This document shows positions 53,768-64,000 of a stretch of DNA of 64,000 nt, in pieces. Position numbers and translations under genes: made by a program. How positions within the stretch are numbered: position 1 is the first letter of the stretch; each line of letters starts with the position of its first letter. This DNA comes from Pelomonas sp. Root1444 (lineage in GTDB: Bacteria; Pseudomonadota; Gammaproteobacteria; Burkholderiales; Burkholderiaceae_C), in contig NZ_LMFP01000028.1 of NCBI RefSeq assembly GCF_001426885.1, positions 1,032,168-1,096,167 on the forward strand. Direction: 5' to 3'. Below the pieces are notes generated by a model, which made no database searches, was not told where the DNA came from, and saw nothing but the letters and a program-made list of their open reading frames with translations.

Positions 53768-54261
53768 GCCAAGTCAAACTCACCACCAACCACGGCGACA
53801 TCCTCATCGAACTGGATGTCGAGAAGGCGCCGCTGTCCGTCGCCAACTTCCTGAACTACGTCCGCAAGGGCCACTACGACGGCACGGTGTTCCACCGCGT
53901 CATCAAGGGCTTCATGATCCAGGGCGGCGGCTTCGAAGAGGGCATGAAGCAAAAGCCCACCGACGCGCCCATCCAGAACGAGGCCAACAACGGCGTCAAG
54001 AACGCCCACTACACGCTGGCGATGGCGCGCACCAATGCGCCCCACTCCGCCACCGCGCAGTTCTTCATCAACACGACCAACAACGGCTTCCTGGACTTCA
54101 AGTCGGAATCGCCTTCCGGCTGGGGCTATGCCGTGTTCGGCAAGGTCGTCGAGGGCCAGGACGTCGTCGACAAGATCGAGAAGGTCAAGACCAGCCGCTC
54201 CGGCTTCCATGACGACGTGCCGGTCGAGGCCGTCGTCATCCAGAAAGCCGTCGAAGTTTGA
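53764..54261 (+). CDS. ppiB: Cytoplasmic peptidyl-prolyl isomerase (cyclophilin)
   Basis: A 165-residue cyclophilin with no signal peptide. [15 protein letters not shown] and [18 protein letters not shown] are the active-site blocks. It is a paralogue of the gene before it, so the pair covers both compartments. Its stop overlaps the lpxH start by 4 bp. Confidence 0.93.
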   Translation: MSQVKLTTNHGDILIELDVEKAPLSVANFLNYVRKGHYDGTVFHRVIKGFMIQGGGFEEGMKQKPTDAPIQNEANNGVKNAHYTLAMARTNAPHSATAQFFINTTNNGFLDFKSESPSGWGYAVFGKVVEGQDVVDKIEKVKTSRSGFHDDVPVEAVVIQKAVEV

Positions 54262-55004
54262 TCCACACGCTGACGGCCCCGGCCAGCTGGGAGCAGGTCG
54301 ACCTGCTCTCGGACCTGCACCTGGGGCCGGACACGCCCGCCACGCTTGAACGGCTGGCGCGTCATCTGGCCGAGACGCCCGCACAAGCGGTGCTGCTGCT
54401 GGGCGACATCTTCGAGGTCTGGGTCGGTGACGACGCGCGCGGCGAGCCCTTCGAGGCGGGCGTCGTGCGGCTGCTGCGCGAAGCCTCGCAGCGCGTGGCG
54501 CTGTTCTTCATGCCCGGCAACCGCGACTTCCTCGTCGGCCCAGCCCTGCTGGCCGACGCGGGCATGGCCGCCCTGCCCGACCCCACCGTGCTCGACGCCT
54601 TCGGCCAGCGCTGGCTGCTGGCGCATGGCGATGCGCAATGCCTGGACGACACCGCCTACCATGCCTTTCGCCGCCAGGTGCGCTCGCCCGCATGGCAGGC
54701 GCAGGTGCTGGCCCAGCCGCTGACCGCCCGCCAGGCGCTGGGACGGCAGATGCGCGAAGGCAGCCGGGCGGCCCAGGCGGCGCAGCTGATGGCCACCGAC
54801 CTGGATGCCCAAGCCTGCCGTGCGCTGCTGTGCGAGGCGGGCGCGACGACCATGATCCACGGCCACACCCACCGGCCTGCCGAGCATGACCTCGGCGGTG
54901 GATTGCGGCGCGTCGTGCTGTCCGACTGGGACCTGGACGCGACGCCGCCACGCGGCGACGTCATCCGCCTGTCCGCCGCCGGCCTGCAACGGCTGCCGTT
55001 GTGA
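54258..55004 (+). CDS. lpxH: UDP-2,3-diacylglucosamine diphosphatase LpxH
   Basis: A 248-residue metallophosphoesterase of lipid A synthesis, peripheral at the inner membrane. The ligands are visible: [28 protein letters not shown] and HGHTHRP. It cuts UDP-2,3-diacylglucosamine to lipid X and UMP. The start is TTG at 54258, overlapping the ppiB stop; no better start lies in the first 15 codons. Confidence 0.9.
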   Translation: MIHTLTAPASWEQVDLLSDLHLGPDTPATLERLARHLAETPAQAVLLLGDIFEVWVGDDARGEPFEAGVVRLLREASQRVALFFMPGNRDFLVGPALLADAGMAALPDPTVLDAFGQRWLLAHGDAQCLDDTAYHAFRRQVRSPAWQAQVLAQPLTARQALGRQMREGSRAAQAAQLMATDLDAQACRALLCEAGATTMIHGHTHRPAEHDLGGGLRRVVLSDWDLDATPPRGDVIRLSAAGLQRLPL

Positions 55005-55777
55005 TGCTGAAGGCCCTGCGGCACTGGCGCGAGGAGCGCGCCGCACGCCGCCACGCGATTCCCGATGCGCTGTGGCAGCTGACGCTGCTGCGCTATCCCT
55101 TCCTCAGCCAGCGCAGCGATGACGATCTGGCGGAGCTGCGCCGCCTGTCCAGCCTCTTCCTGTCGGCCAAGGAGTTCCACGGCGTCGGCGGCTTCGAGGT
55201 CACCGACGAGGTCGCGGTGGCCGTAGCGGCCCAGGCCTGCCTGCCGGTGCTACGGCTGGGCTTGAGCTGGTACGACGGCTTCGTCGGCATCGTCATGCAC
55301 GAGGGTGAAGTCGTCGCGCAGCGGCGCTACGAGGACGAGGACGGCATCGTCCACGAGTACGACGAGGAACTGGCCGGCGAGGCGATGGAGGGCGGGCCGC
55401 TGATGCTCGCCTGGAACGCCATCGCGGTCAGCAACGACCCGGCCGCGTTCGGCACCGACGAGGTCTTCAACGTCGTCATCCACGAGTTCGCCCACGTCAT
55501 CGACATGCGCGACGGCCTGGCCGACGGCGTGCCGCCGCTGGACTCCGCCGCGCGCGAGCGCTGGATCGAGGTGATCGACGCCGAGTGGGAGAAATTCTGC
55601 GGGCGCATCGATGCCGGCGAGGACACGCTGATCGACCCCTACGGCGCCGAGGCCGTGGAGGAGTTCTTCGCGGTGGCGGTGGAGGCTTTCTTCGTCGCGC
55701 CGGCCGCGATGCGCGCCGAGGAGCCCGCGATGTACGAATTGCTGGCCGGCTTCTTCAGACAGGACCCGGCCGGCTGA
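55004..55777 (+). CDS. mtfA: M90-family zinc peptidase MtfA
   Basis: A 257-residue MtfA. The zinc motif is HEFAH (His160-Glu161...His164) and EFFAVAVEAFF provides a downstream ligand region. In enteric bacteria MtfA binds the repressor Mlc and has aminopeptidase activity; whether this one does is unknown. The ATG at 55004 shares a base with the lpxH stop; a GTG just before is possible. Confidence 0.9.
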   Translation: MLKALRHWREERAARRHAIPDALWQLTLLRYPFLSQRSDDDLAELRRLSSLFLSAKEFHGVGGFEVTDEVAVAVAAQACLPVLRLGLSWYDGFVGIVMHEGEVVAQRRYEDEDGIVHEYDEELAGEAMEGGPLMLAWNAIAVSNDPAAFGTDEVFNVVIHEFAHVIDMRDGLADGVPPLDSAARERWIEVIDAEWEKFCGRIDAGEDTLIDPYGAEAVEEFFAVAVEAFFVAPAAMRAEEPAMYELLAGFFRQDPAG

Positions 55778-55780
55778 ACG

Positions 55781-55805
55781 AAAAAGGGACGCCGAGGCGT
55801 CCCTT
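55781..55805 (-). terminator. Terminator of clpA (possibly bidirectional)
   Basis: A perfect ten-base-pair stem (AAGGGACGCC with GGCGTCCCTT) with a two-base top. On the minus strand five T follow, fitting the end of clpA; on the plus strand the tract after the stem is short, so mtfA may also stop here. Confidence 0.82.
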
Positions 55806-55824
55806 CTGCGATTGAACCGGCCGC

Positions 55825-58145
<2,321 letters not shown>

Positions 58146-58149
<4 letters not shown>

Positions 58150-58526
58150 GCGGCCTCCATAATGCACTGCAGGGGGTGGCCGGCACGCCGTGAGGCGGCC
58201 AACACCAGCTCCACCTTGGTCGCGGCGACGTCCTTGGTAAAGACACCGCAGACCCCGCGACCCTCGTGGTGGATTTTGAGCATGATCTGCGTCGCCGTAT
58301 CGAGGTCATGCCGGAAAAATTCCTGCAGAACCATGACAACAAACTCCATCGGGGTGAAATCGTCGTTCAGCAGCAGGACCTGGTAGAGCCGCGGAGGCTC
58401 GGTTTTCTGCGTCTGGCGCTCGACGACCACCGCCCCGTCGCCCTCGTCGCGGCCCGGCTTCACAGGAGGCACGGGCGGCGGCGGAACCGACTGGTTTTGC
58501 GTTGAAAAGACGGGGAGCACAGGCAT
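58146..58526 (-). CDS. clpS: ClpA adaptor ClpS
   Basis: A 126-residue ClpS with a Pro-rich N-terminal extension. The N-end-rule pocket region is [24 protein letters not shown] and [18 protein letters not shown]. It hands N-degron proteins to ClpA. Coupled to clpA by ATGA. Confidence 0.96.
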
Positions 58527-58724
58527 GTCGGGATTCTATCGACGGGGGTATTTCCCTCGGGAGGGCCAGCAATCCCCGCGACCGTCGGCAATTGGCGCCG
58601 CTGCGCGGAATTGCAAGCGCCCCCGGGTCAACCCGGCCGGGAAGGTCCCGAATTGACGCCATTGTTCACGTCACCAGAATCTGCCTCCGCCTCCCCTGGA
58701 GGTGCCACAGAAAATGGAGACAAC

Positions 58725-58976
58725 ATGATGGCGCTGGGCAAAGTCAAGTGGTTCAACGATGCCAAGGGCTTTGGATTCATCGAGCCGGACGCCGGCGGCG
58801 ATGACGTCTTCGCTCATTTCTCGGCGATCCAGATGGAAGGTTTCCGGACGCTGAAGCAGGGCAGCCAGGTGCAGTTCGACCTCGTGCAGGGCCCTAAGGG
58901 GCAGCTGGCCCAGAACATCACGCCGATGGAGGCCGCGCGTGCCGCCGAGCCGCAGCCGCAACCGCTGGCGTCTTGA
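58725..58976 (+). CDS. Cold-shock-domain protein
   Basis: An 83-residue CspA-type RNA/DNA-binding protein. RNP1-like [17 protein letters not shown] and RNP2-like [10 protein letters not shown] are present, with a short Ala/Pro-rich tail. A good ribosome-binding site (GGAGA) precedes the ATG. It is divergent from clpS; the 198 bp between hold no gene and could include a structured leader, as in known csp messages. Confidence 0.92.
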   Translation: MMALGKVKWFNDAKGFGFIEPDAGGDDVFAHFSAIQMEGFRTLKQGSQVQFDLVQGPKGQLAQNITPMEAARAAEPQPQPLAS

Positions 58977-59120
58977 ACGCAGCGCCGGCGCTGTCTGACT
59001 GCACACCGGTCCGCTGGCGCGGGCCGCCCCGGGCCTCATAGGCTCATGACCCCCGCCTCGACGGCGTCCGAGGCGCGCCGTGCGCTCGAAGCCATCGAGC
59101 ACTGCACCCGGACCAATTTG

Positions 59121-61115
59121 ATGACCGCTGCGCCTTCCTCGCCCCTTGGACCGCGCCGCTGGCTGCTGCCGCTGGCACTGGCCCTGGCCGCCACCAGCAC
59201 GCAGGCCGAGGTGCGGCTCGCGAACATCTTCGGCGAGCACATGGTGTTGCAGCGCGAGCAGCCCATCCGCCTGTGGGGATGGGCGACGCCCGGGCAGACG
59301 CTCGCCGTGCAACTGGCCGGGCGCCAGGCCAGCGTGCGCGTGCCGGCCGACGGCCGCTGGGCCGTGCGGCTCGCGGCGCTGCCGGCGGGTGGCCCGCACC
59401 GGCTGATCGTTGCCGGCGACCAGCGCATCGAGCTGAAGGACGTGCTGGTCGGCGACGTCTGGCTGCTGGGCGGCCAGTCCAACATGGAATGGCCGCTGTC
59501 GGCCACCGACACCGGCCCGCAGGAAGACGGCAGCCCGCAGAACCCGCAGCTGCGGCATCTGCGCGTCCCGCTGCGAGCCAGCCTGCAGCCACAGGCCGAC
59601 ATTGCGCCGGCCGACTGGGCGGTCGCGGAAGCGGGCAAGGTGGGCAGCTTCAGCGCGGTGGGCTATCACTTCGCGCGCCGGATGCAGCTTGCGCAGGGCG
59701 TGCCCATCGGTCTCGTCAACACCGCCTGGGGCGGTTCCCATCTGGAGACCTGGGTGCGCCAGGACGCCGCGCTGGCTGACCCCGAACTGGCCGGCGCGGT
59801 GCGCGCACTGCCGGCCGACGTGAACCAGTTCACTCGATTGCGCCGTCAGCAGATCGAAGCGCGGTTGCAGCGCTGGCAGCCCGGGCTGCCCTGGACGGGC
59901 GTGGATACGCGCCGCTGGTCGGAAGCCGGCGACATCGACATCGACATCGACGCCGACTGGCCGACGCTGCAGGCGCCACAGGTCTGGGAAAGCCAGGGGC
60001 TTGCCGATCTCGACGGCATCGTCTGGATGCGCCGGCGCATCGAGATGAGCCCGAGCCAGGCGGCCGGCGCGGCCAGCCTGCACCTGGCCAAAGTGGACGA
60101 CTGCGACGAGGTCTGGGTCAACGGCCAGCGCGTGGGCGGCCAGTGCGGCTACGAACGATCGCGCCGCTATGAGGTCGCGCCGGGGCTGCTGAGGGCCGGT
60201 GCCAACTGGATCGCGGTGCGCATCACCGACACCGGCGGTGGCGGGGGCTTCCACGGCGACGCCGCAGCGATGCGCCTGGACACGCCCGCCGGCGCGGTGC
60301 CGCTGGCCGGCACCTGGCGCGCGCGCGTGGCCGAGCCGCGGGTGGCCACGGAACCCACCGCGAACGACGCGCCGACGCTGGCGCACAACGGCCTGATCGC
60401 GCCGCTGCAAGGCCTGCCTTTGCGCGGCGTGCTCTGGTACCAGGGCGAGAGCAACACCGGCCGGGCGGCGGCGTACGCGGGCGGCTTCCAGCGCTTGATC
60501 CAGGACTGGCGTGGTCAATTCCAGCAGCCGCAACTGCCCTTCCTCTTCGTGCAGCTGGCGTCCTTCCTGCCGCTGCAGGACAACCGGCTGGGCGAAGGCG
60601 GCTGGGCCGAACTGCGCGACGCGCAGGCGCAAGCGCTCAAGCTGCCCCACACCGGCATGGCTGTCGCCATCGACGTGGGCGACGCCAACGACATCCACCC
60701 GCGCAACAAGCGCACGCTGGGTGACCGCCTGGCAGCACTGGCCCTGCACGACATGGGGCTGCGCGAAGCGCCGGCCAGCGGCCCCCGCCTTGCGCGCAGC
60801 GAGGTCAGGGGCAAGGAACTGTGGCTGCAGTTCAGCGCCACGGCCGGCGGGCTGCGCACAGCCCGGGCCGGCGAGGCCTTGCACGGCTTTGCGCTGTCCG
60901 GTGCCGACCGCCGCTTTTTCGCGGCGCAGGCACGCATCGACGGCGACCATGTGGTGCTGAGCAGCCCTGACGTGCCCGTGCCGGTGGCGGCACGCTATGC
61001 CTGGGTCGACAACCCGAGCGAGTCCAACCTCGTGGCCGGCGACGGCCTGCCCGCCGCGCCGTTTCGCAGCGACGACTGGGCGCTGCCGTCGCAGGGCAAG
61101 CGCTACCCGGAGTAA
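59121..61115 (+). CDS. Exported sialate O-acetylesterase-like (SASA/SGNH) enzyme
   Basis: A 664-residue esterase. A signal peptide precedes residue 29 (AATSTQA). The catalytic Ser120 is in GGQSNMEW and the Asp524/His526 pair in NDIHPRNK. Between about 300 and 420 is an inserted jelly-roll sugar-binding domain (VDDCDEVWVNGQRVGG ... VRITDTGGGGGFHG). It removes acetyl groups from sialic acid or, in many plant-polymer bacteria, from xylan-type sugars. The ATG at 59121 starts the signal peptide. It is convergent to the beta-galactosidase with four bases between stops. Confidence 0.85.
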   Translation: MTAAPSSPLGPRRWLLPLALALAATSTQAEVRLANIFGEHMVLQREQPIRLWGWATPGQTLAVQLAGRQASVRVPADGRWAVRLAALPAGGPHRLIVAGDQRIELKDVLVGDVWLLGGQSNMEWPLSATDTGPQEDGSPQNPQLRHLRVPLRASLQPQADIAPADWAVAEAGKVGSFSAVGYHFARRMQLAQGVPIGLVNTAWGGSHLETWVRQDAALADPELAGAVRALPADVNQFTRLRRQQIEARLQRWQPGLPWTGVDTRRWSEAGDIDIDIDADWPTLQAPQVWESQGLADLDGIVWMRRRIEMSPSQAAGAASLHLAKVDDCDEVWVNGQRVGGQCGYERSRRYEVAPGLLRAGANWIAVRITDTGGGGGFHGDAAAMRLDTPAGAVPLAGTWRARVAEPRVATEPTANDAPTLAHNGLIAPLQGLPLRGVLWYQGESNTGRAAAYAGGFQRLIQDWRGQFQQPQLPFLFVQLASFLPLQDNRLGEGGWAELRDAQAQALKLPHTGMAVAIDVGDANDIHPRNKRTLGDRLAALALHDMGLREAPASGPRLARSEVRGKELWLQFSATAGGLRTARAGEALHGFALSGADRRFFAAQARIDGDHVVLSSPDVPVPVAARYAWVDNPSESNLVAGDGLPAAPFRSDDWALPSQGKRYPE

Positions 61116-61119
61116 GGCT

Positions 61120-63867
61120 TCAGCGGCTGCGCAACGTCAGCTCGGCGGGCGCCAGGCCGTCGGCTTCGGCGCGCAGCTTGAACGCACCCGCCTCGCCGCG
61201 GCGGCCACGCACGATGACCAGGGCCTGCCCGCTGAACGTCCGGCGGCTGGTGGCCACAAAGGGCTCGAAGCTGGTGGCGTCGCCGTTGTCGGTGGCGACG
61301 ATCTCGCCCGGGCCGTCGACGCTGAAGCGCACGCGCGGCGCGGCGCGGGGCACCGTGCTGCCCGCCGCGTCGGCGATGCGCACGGTGACGAAGCTCAGGT
61401 CGCTGCCATCAGCGGCGATATCGGCACGGTCCGCAGCCAGCGCGAGCTGGCTGGCCTCGCCCGCCGTCGCGACGCTCGCCGTCGCCCAGGGCTGGCCATG
61501 CCGGTAGGCCACCAGCTTGAGTTCGCCGGGCTCGTACACCACGTCGTCCCAGCGCAGGCGGTACTCCAGCGGTCCCTTCTTGCGCCGCCCCAGGGATCGG
61601 CCGTTGAGGAACAGCTCCGCCTCGTCCCCGCTGGTGAAGGCGTGCACCGGCGTGACCTGTCCAACGCGCTCGGGCCAGGTCCAGTGCGGGAGCAGGTGGG
61701 CCATCGGCAGCCCGGGCCGCCAGCGCGACTGGTACAGCCAGTAGCGGTCCTTGGGGAAGCCGGCAAGGTCCACGATGCCGGAGTAGGAGCTGCGCGAGGC
61801 GTAGTAGGGCGTGGGCTCGCCGAGGTAGTCGAAGCCGGTCCACACGAACTCGCCCGCCACATAAGGATGGCGGTCCAGCGCCGCGAACACCTTGTCGGCG
61901 GAGGCGCCGAAGTCCACCGCATGCAGCTCGTAGGCGCTGACCTGACGGCTTGCCGAGTCGCCGCCGCGGCCGTCGCGGGTGATGGCGCTGTTCGCCGGTG
62001 TGACCGGGAAGAGGTAAACGCCGCGGCTGCTGAAGGCGGAGGCCGTCTCACTGCTGAGGATGAGCTTGTCCGGGAACTTCGCGTGGAACAGCGGGTACTG
62101 CGGCGGGGTGCGGATGCGGTCCGTGCCCTCGAACTCCGGGTCCTGGCGTATGCCCTCGCCCTGATAGTTCAGGCCGATGACGTCAACCTCGGCGGGCAGC
62201 GGCATGTCGGACTTGGCGTAGTTCATCGCCATCGTCGTGGGCCGCGTCGGGTCCTCCTCGCGGGCGATCTCGTGCAGGCGGCGCGCCACCGCCGCGCCGT
62301 CGGTGCCGGTGTACTGCTCGCCCACCTCGTTGCCGATGCTCCACAGGATCACCGACGGGTGGTTGCGGTCGCGGCGCAGCATGGCGCGCAGGTCGGGCTC
62401 GTGCCAGTCCGGGAAGACGAGGTGGAAGTCCAGCGGCGTCTTCTTGCGCTCCCAGGAATCGAAGATCTCGTCGACGACCAGGAAGCCCATGCGGTCGGCC
62501 AGCTCCAGCAGTTCGGTCGCCGGCGGGTTGTGCGCCATGCGCAGCGCATTGGCGCCCATGGCCTGCAGGATCTCCAGCTGCCGCTCGGCGGCGCGCACGT
62601 TGAACGCCGCGCCCAGCACGCCCAGGTCGTGATGGTTGTTGACGCCGTTCAGCCGCACCGGCTGGCCGTTCACGTGCAGGCCGGTGTCGGGGTCGAAGCG
62701 CAGCGAGCGGATGCCGAAGCGGGTCTCGTAGCGGTCCACCACCCGGCCGTCGCGCTTCACCCGCGTGACGGCCACATAGCGGTGGGGCTGCTGCTGCGGC
62801 CTGGGCCCCCACAAGCGCGGCTTGGCGATGCGGGCTGCGCCGGCCGCCACGCGCTGCCCGCACGCCGGCACGACGAGGCCCGCCCGGCTGATGCGCGCCA
62901 CCGCGCCGCCGTGACGGCGGCCTTCGACGTCCAGCGCAAAGAACTCGGTCGCCACGTCCACGCGGGCGTCGCTGCGCCCGCCGTTGTCGACACGGACTTC
63001 CAGCGCCACGGTGGCCTGTTCAGCGGAGACCTGCGGCGTGCGCACCTGGGTGCCCCAGTGCGCAACGTGGACGGGATCGGTCTTGGTCAGCCAGACCTTG
63101 CGGTACAGCCCCGCGCCGGGATACCAGCGGGCGGACTCCGGCGGGTTGTCCAGCCGGATGGCCAACTGGTTCACGCCGCCGGGCTGGACGTAGGGCGTCA
63201 GGTCCAGCCGGAATGATGTGTAGCCATAGGGCCAGCCGCCGACCAGCTTGCCGTTGAGCCAGACCGTGGCGTACGACATCGCGCCGTCCACATCCAGAAA
63301 GATCGCGCGCCCGCGGTCGGCGGCCGTGATGTCGAGCTTCCTGCGGTACCAGACGGGGCCCCAGGTCTGCAGCCGCCCCATGCCGCCATAGGGGCCGGTC
63401 TCCAGGAAGGGCCCCTCGATGGCCCAGTCGTGCGGCAGCGTGACGGCGCGCCAGCCGCTGTCGTCGAAGCCGGCCTGCACGATGGGCAGGTCGCCGCCCG
63501 GGTGCCCTGGCGGGCGGACGTGGCGGCGGGCCGGGTCCTTGATGAAGGCGTTGGCGCTGGGCAGCACCCAAGGCTTGAGCACGCCGTCGCGCGGGCCCTT
63601 GGCCCGCTGGGCTTCCTCGGGCTGGGCGTCGGCCACCTTGCCGTCGGCCGACTGCACGACCTCGGGCCGCAGGTCGTACATCAGCCGCGCCGTGGCGCCG
63701 GCCGGGTCGCCACGCTGGAAGCGCCAGCCGGTCTCTAGGTCGATGCGCTCGCGCGGCGACAGCTGCTCATGGGCCCGGTCGGGCAGCAGCCGTTGGGCGG
63801 CGGCGGGCAGTGCGGCCATCAACAGCAGGGCCAGGCCTGCGGCGGCGCGCCACGGGTTGCGGGGCAT
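61120..63867 (-). CDS. Exported GH2 beta-galactosidase
   Basis: A 915-residue glycosidase with a signal peptide (MPRNPWRAAAGLALLLMAALPAAA). Domains in order: sugar-binding jelly roll (about 40-300), Ig-like, TIM barrel, C-terminal Ig-like domains. Acid/base Glu514 is in WSIGNEVGEQY and nucleophile Glu607 in ILSSETASAF. HNPPATELLELAD is a GH2 block. A good ribosome-binding site (AGGAGA) is present. Galactosidase is most likely; a related GH2 activity cannot be excluded. Confidence 0.87.
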   Translation of the reverse strand: MPRNPWRAAAGLALLLMAALPAAAQRLLPDRAHEQLSPRERIDLETGWRFQRGDPAGATARLMYDLRPEVVQSADGKVADAQPEEAQRAKGPRDGVLKPWVLPSANAFIKDPARRHVRPPGHPGGDLPIVQAGFDDSGWRAVTLPHDWAIEGPFLETGPYGGMGRLQTWGPVWYRRKLDITAADRGRAIFLDVDGAMSYATVWLNGKLVGGWPYGYTSFRLDLTPYVQPGGVNQLAIRLDNPPESARWYPGAGLYRKVWLTKTDPVHVAHWGTQVRTPQVSAEQATVALEVRVDNGGRSDARVDVATEFFALDVEGRRHGGAVARISRAGLVVPACGQRVAAGAARIAKPRLWGPRPQQQPHRYVAVTRVKRDGRVVDRYETRFGIRSLRFDPDTGLHVNGQPVRLNGVNNHHDLGVLGAAFNVRAAERQLEILQAMGANALRMAHNPPATELLELADRMGFLVVDEIFDSWERKKTPLDFHLVFPDWHEPDLRAMLRRDRNHPSVILWSIGNEVGEQYTGTDGAAVARRLHEIAREEDPTRPTTMAMNYAKSDMPLPAEVDVIGLNYQGEGIRQDPEFEGTDRIRTPPQYPLFHAKFPDKLILSSETASAFSSRGVYLFPVTPANSAITRDGRGGDSASRQVSAYELHAVDFGASADKVFAALDRHPYVAGEFVWTGFDYLGEPTPYYASRSSYSGIVDLAGFPKDRYWLYQSRWRPGLPMAHLLPHWTWPERVGQVTPVHAFTSGDEAELFLNGRSLGRRKKGPLEYRLRWDDVVYEPGELKLVAYRHGQPWATASVATAGEASQLALAADRADIAADGSDLSFVTVRIADAAGSTVPRAAPRVRFSVDGPGEIVATDNGDATSFEPFVATSRRTFSGQALVIVRGRRGEAGAFKLRAEADGLAPAELTLRSR

Positions 63868-63972
63868 CGAGCGTCTCCTGAGTGCTTGTTGACGACGGCG
63901 GGCTCAGCGGTGAACCGCCTGGGCATGCCAAGGTGGCGCCGTCGAGCCAGGAGCCGTCCGTGGAGCACCTTC

Positions 63973-63997
63973 GCGGGCCCGCAGTATGCGGGCCCGC
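63973..63997. terminator. GC-rich hairpin at the window edge
   Basis: GCGGGCCCGC is repeated as an inverted pair around AGTAT. There is no visible T-run before the window ends. It may terminate a gene that lies outside. Confidence 0.3.
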
Positions 63998-64000
63998 CCC

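Noticed and set aside
58980..58995. CAGCGCC/GGCGCTG palindrome after the cold-shock gene
   Set aside because: No loop and no T-run, so it is not supported as a terminator.

Overview
The window is GC-rich DNA, densely packed with genes on both strands. Gene content and product style (ETF-ubiquinone oxidoreductase, FimT/PilV/PilW/PilX/PilY1/PilE cluster, ClpS/ClpA, an aspartokinase of the class with two C-terminal ACT domains, an MHS-family carrier with a large loop) suggest a betaproteobacterium of the order Burkholderiales, probably a Roseateles/Mitsuaria/Rubrivivax-like chromosome. This is inferred from gene style, not from a marker gene. I see no insertion sequence, prophage, integrase or CRISPR array.

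Region by region. 1-1.9 kb: the edge of an exported protein on the minus strand and a divergent membrane histidine kinase. 2.1-9.4 kb: a sucrose-utilisation locus made of a TonB-dependent receptor, PfkB sugar kinase, MFS sugar carrier and sucrose phosphorylase. All three of its gene junctions overlap, a LacI-family regulator sits upstream, and a perfect 18-bp palindrome lies in the promoter region. 9.5-13.3 kb: an MHS-family carrier, a YbaK/DUF1289/DsbA-like isomerase operon, and a small exported protein with a His/Lys/Gly-rich tail. 13.3-19 kb: two tandem cyanophycinase paralogues, one with and one without a signal peptide, divergent from a second TonB-dependent receptor. 19-27.4 kb: an SDR/YceH/thioesterase operon, ETF-QO, an S9 peptidase, a DUF72 protein, FdhD, and an exported GH43 enzyme. 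27.6-34.7 kb: a six-gene type IV pilin operon (pilE-fimT-pilV-pilW-pilX-pilY1).

34.8-46.7 kb is the most unusual region. It has an uncharacterised protein, an HD-GYP protein coupled to a one-domain winged-helix regulator, and two very similar NarL-type response regulators. Both regulators carry the same duplicated upstream DNA. A 14-repeat propeller histidine kinase is divergent from the second regulator. It is followed by a third TonB-dependent receptor, a TonB-domain protein that appears to be exported rather than membrane-anchored, and a conserved-length unknown. I read this as a sensing and uptake system with its own energy-transducer-like protein.

46.7-64 kb is mostly housekeeping: tRNA-Ser(GCT), lysC, tilS, accA, an AlkA-like glycosylase and cysS on the minus strand; a TPR protein, two cyclophilins, lpxH and mtfA on the plus strand; then clpS-clpA, a cold-shock protein, an exported sialate O-acetylesterase-like enzyme and an exported GH2 beta-galactosidase, the last two convergent. 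Together the window has three TonB-dependent receptors, each next to matching catabolic or regulatory genes, and three exported carbohydrate-active enzymes. This fits a bacterium that scavenges plant- or microbe-derived polymers.
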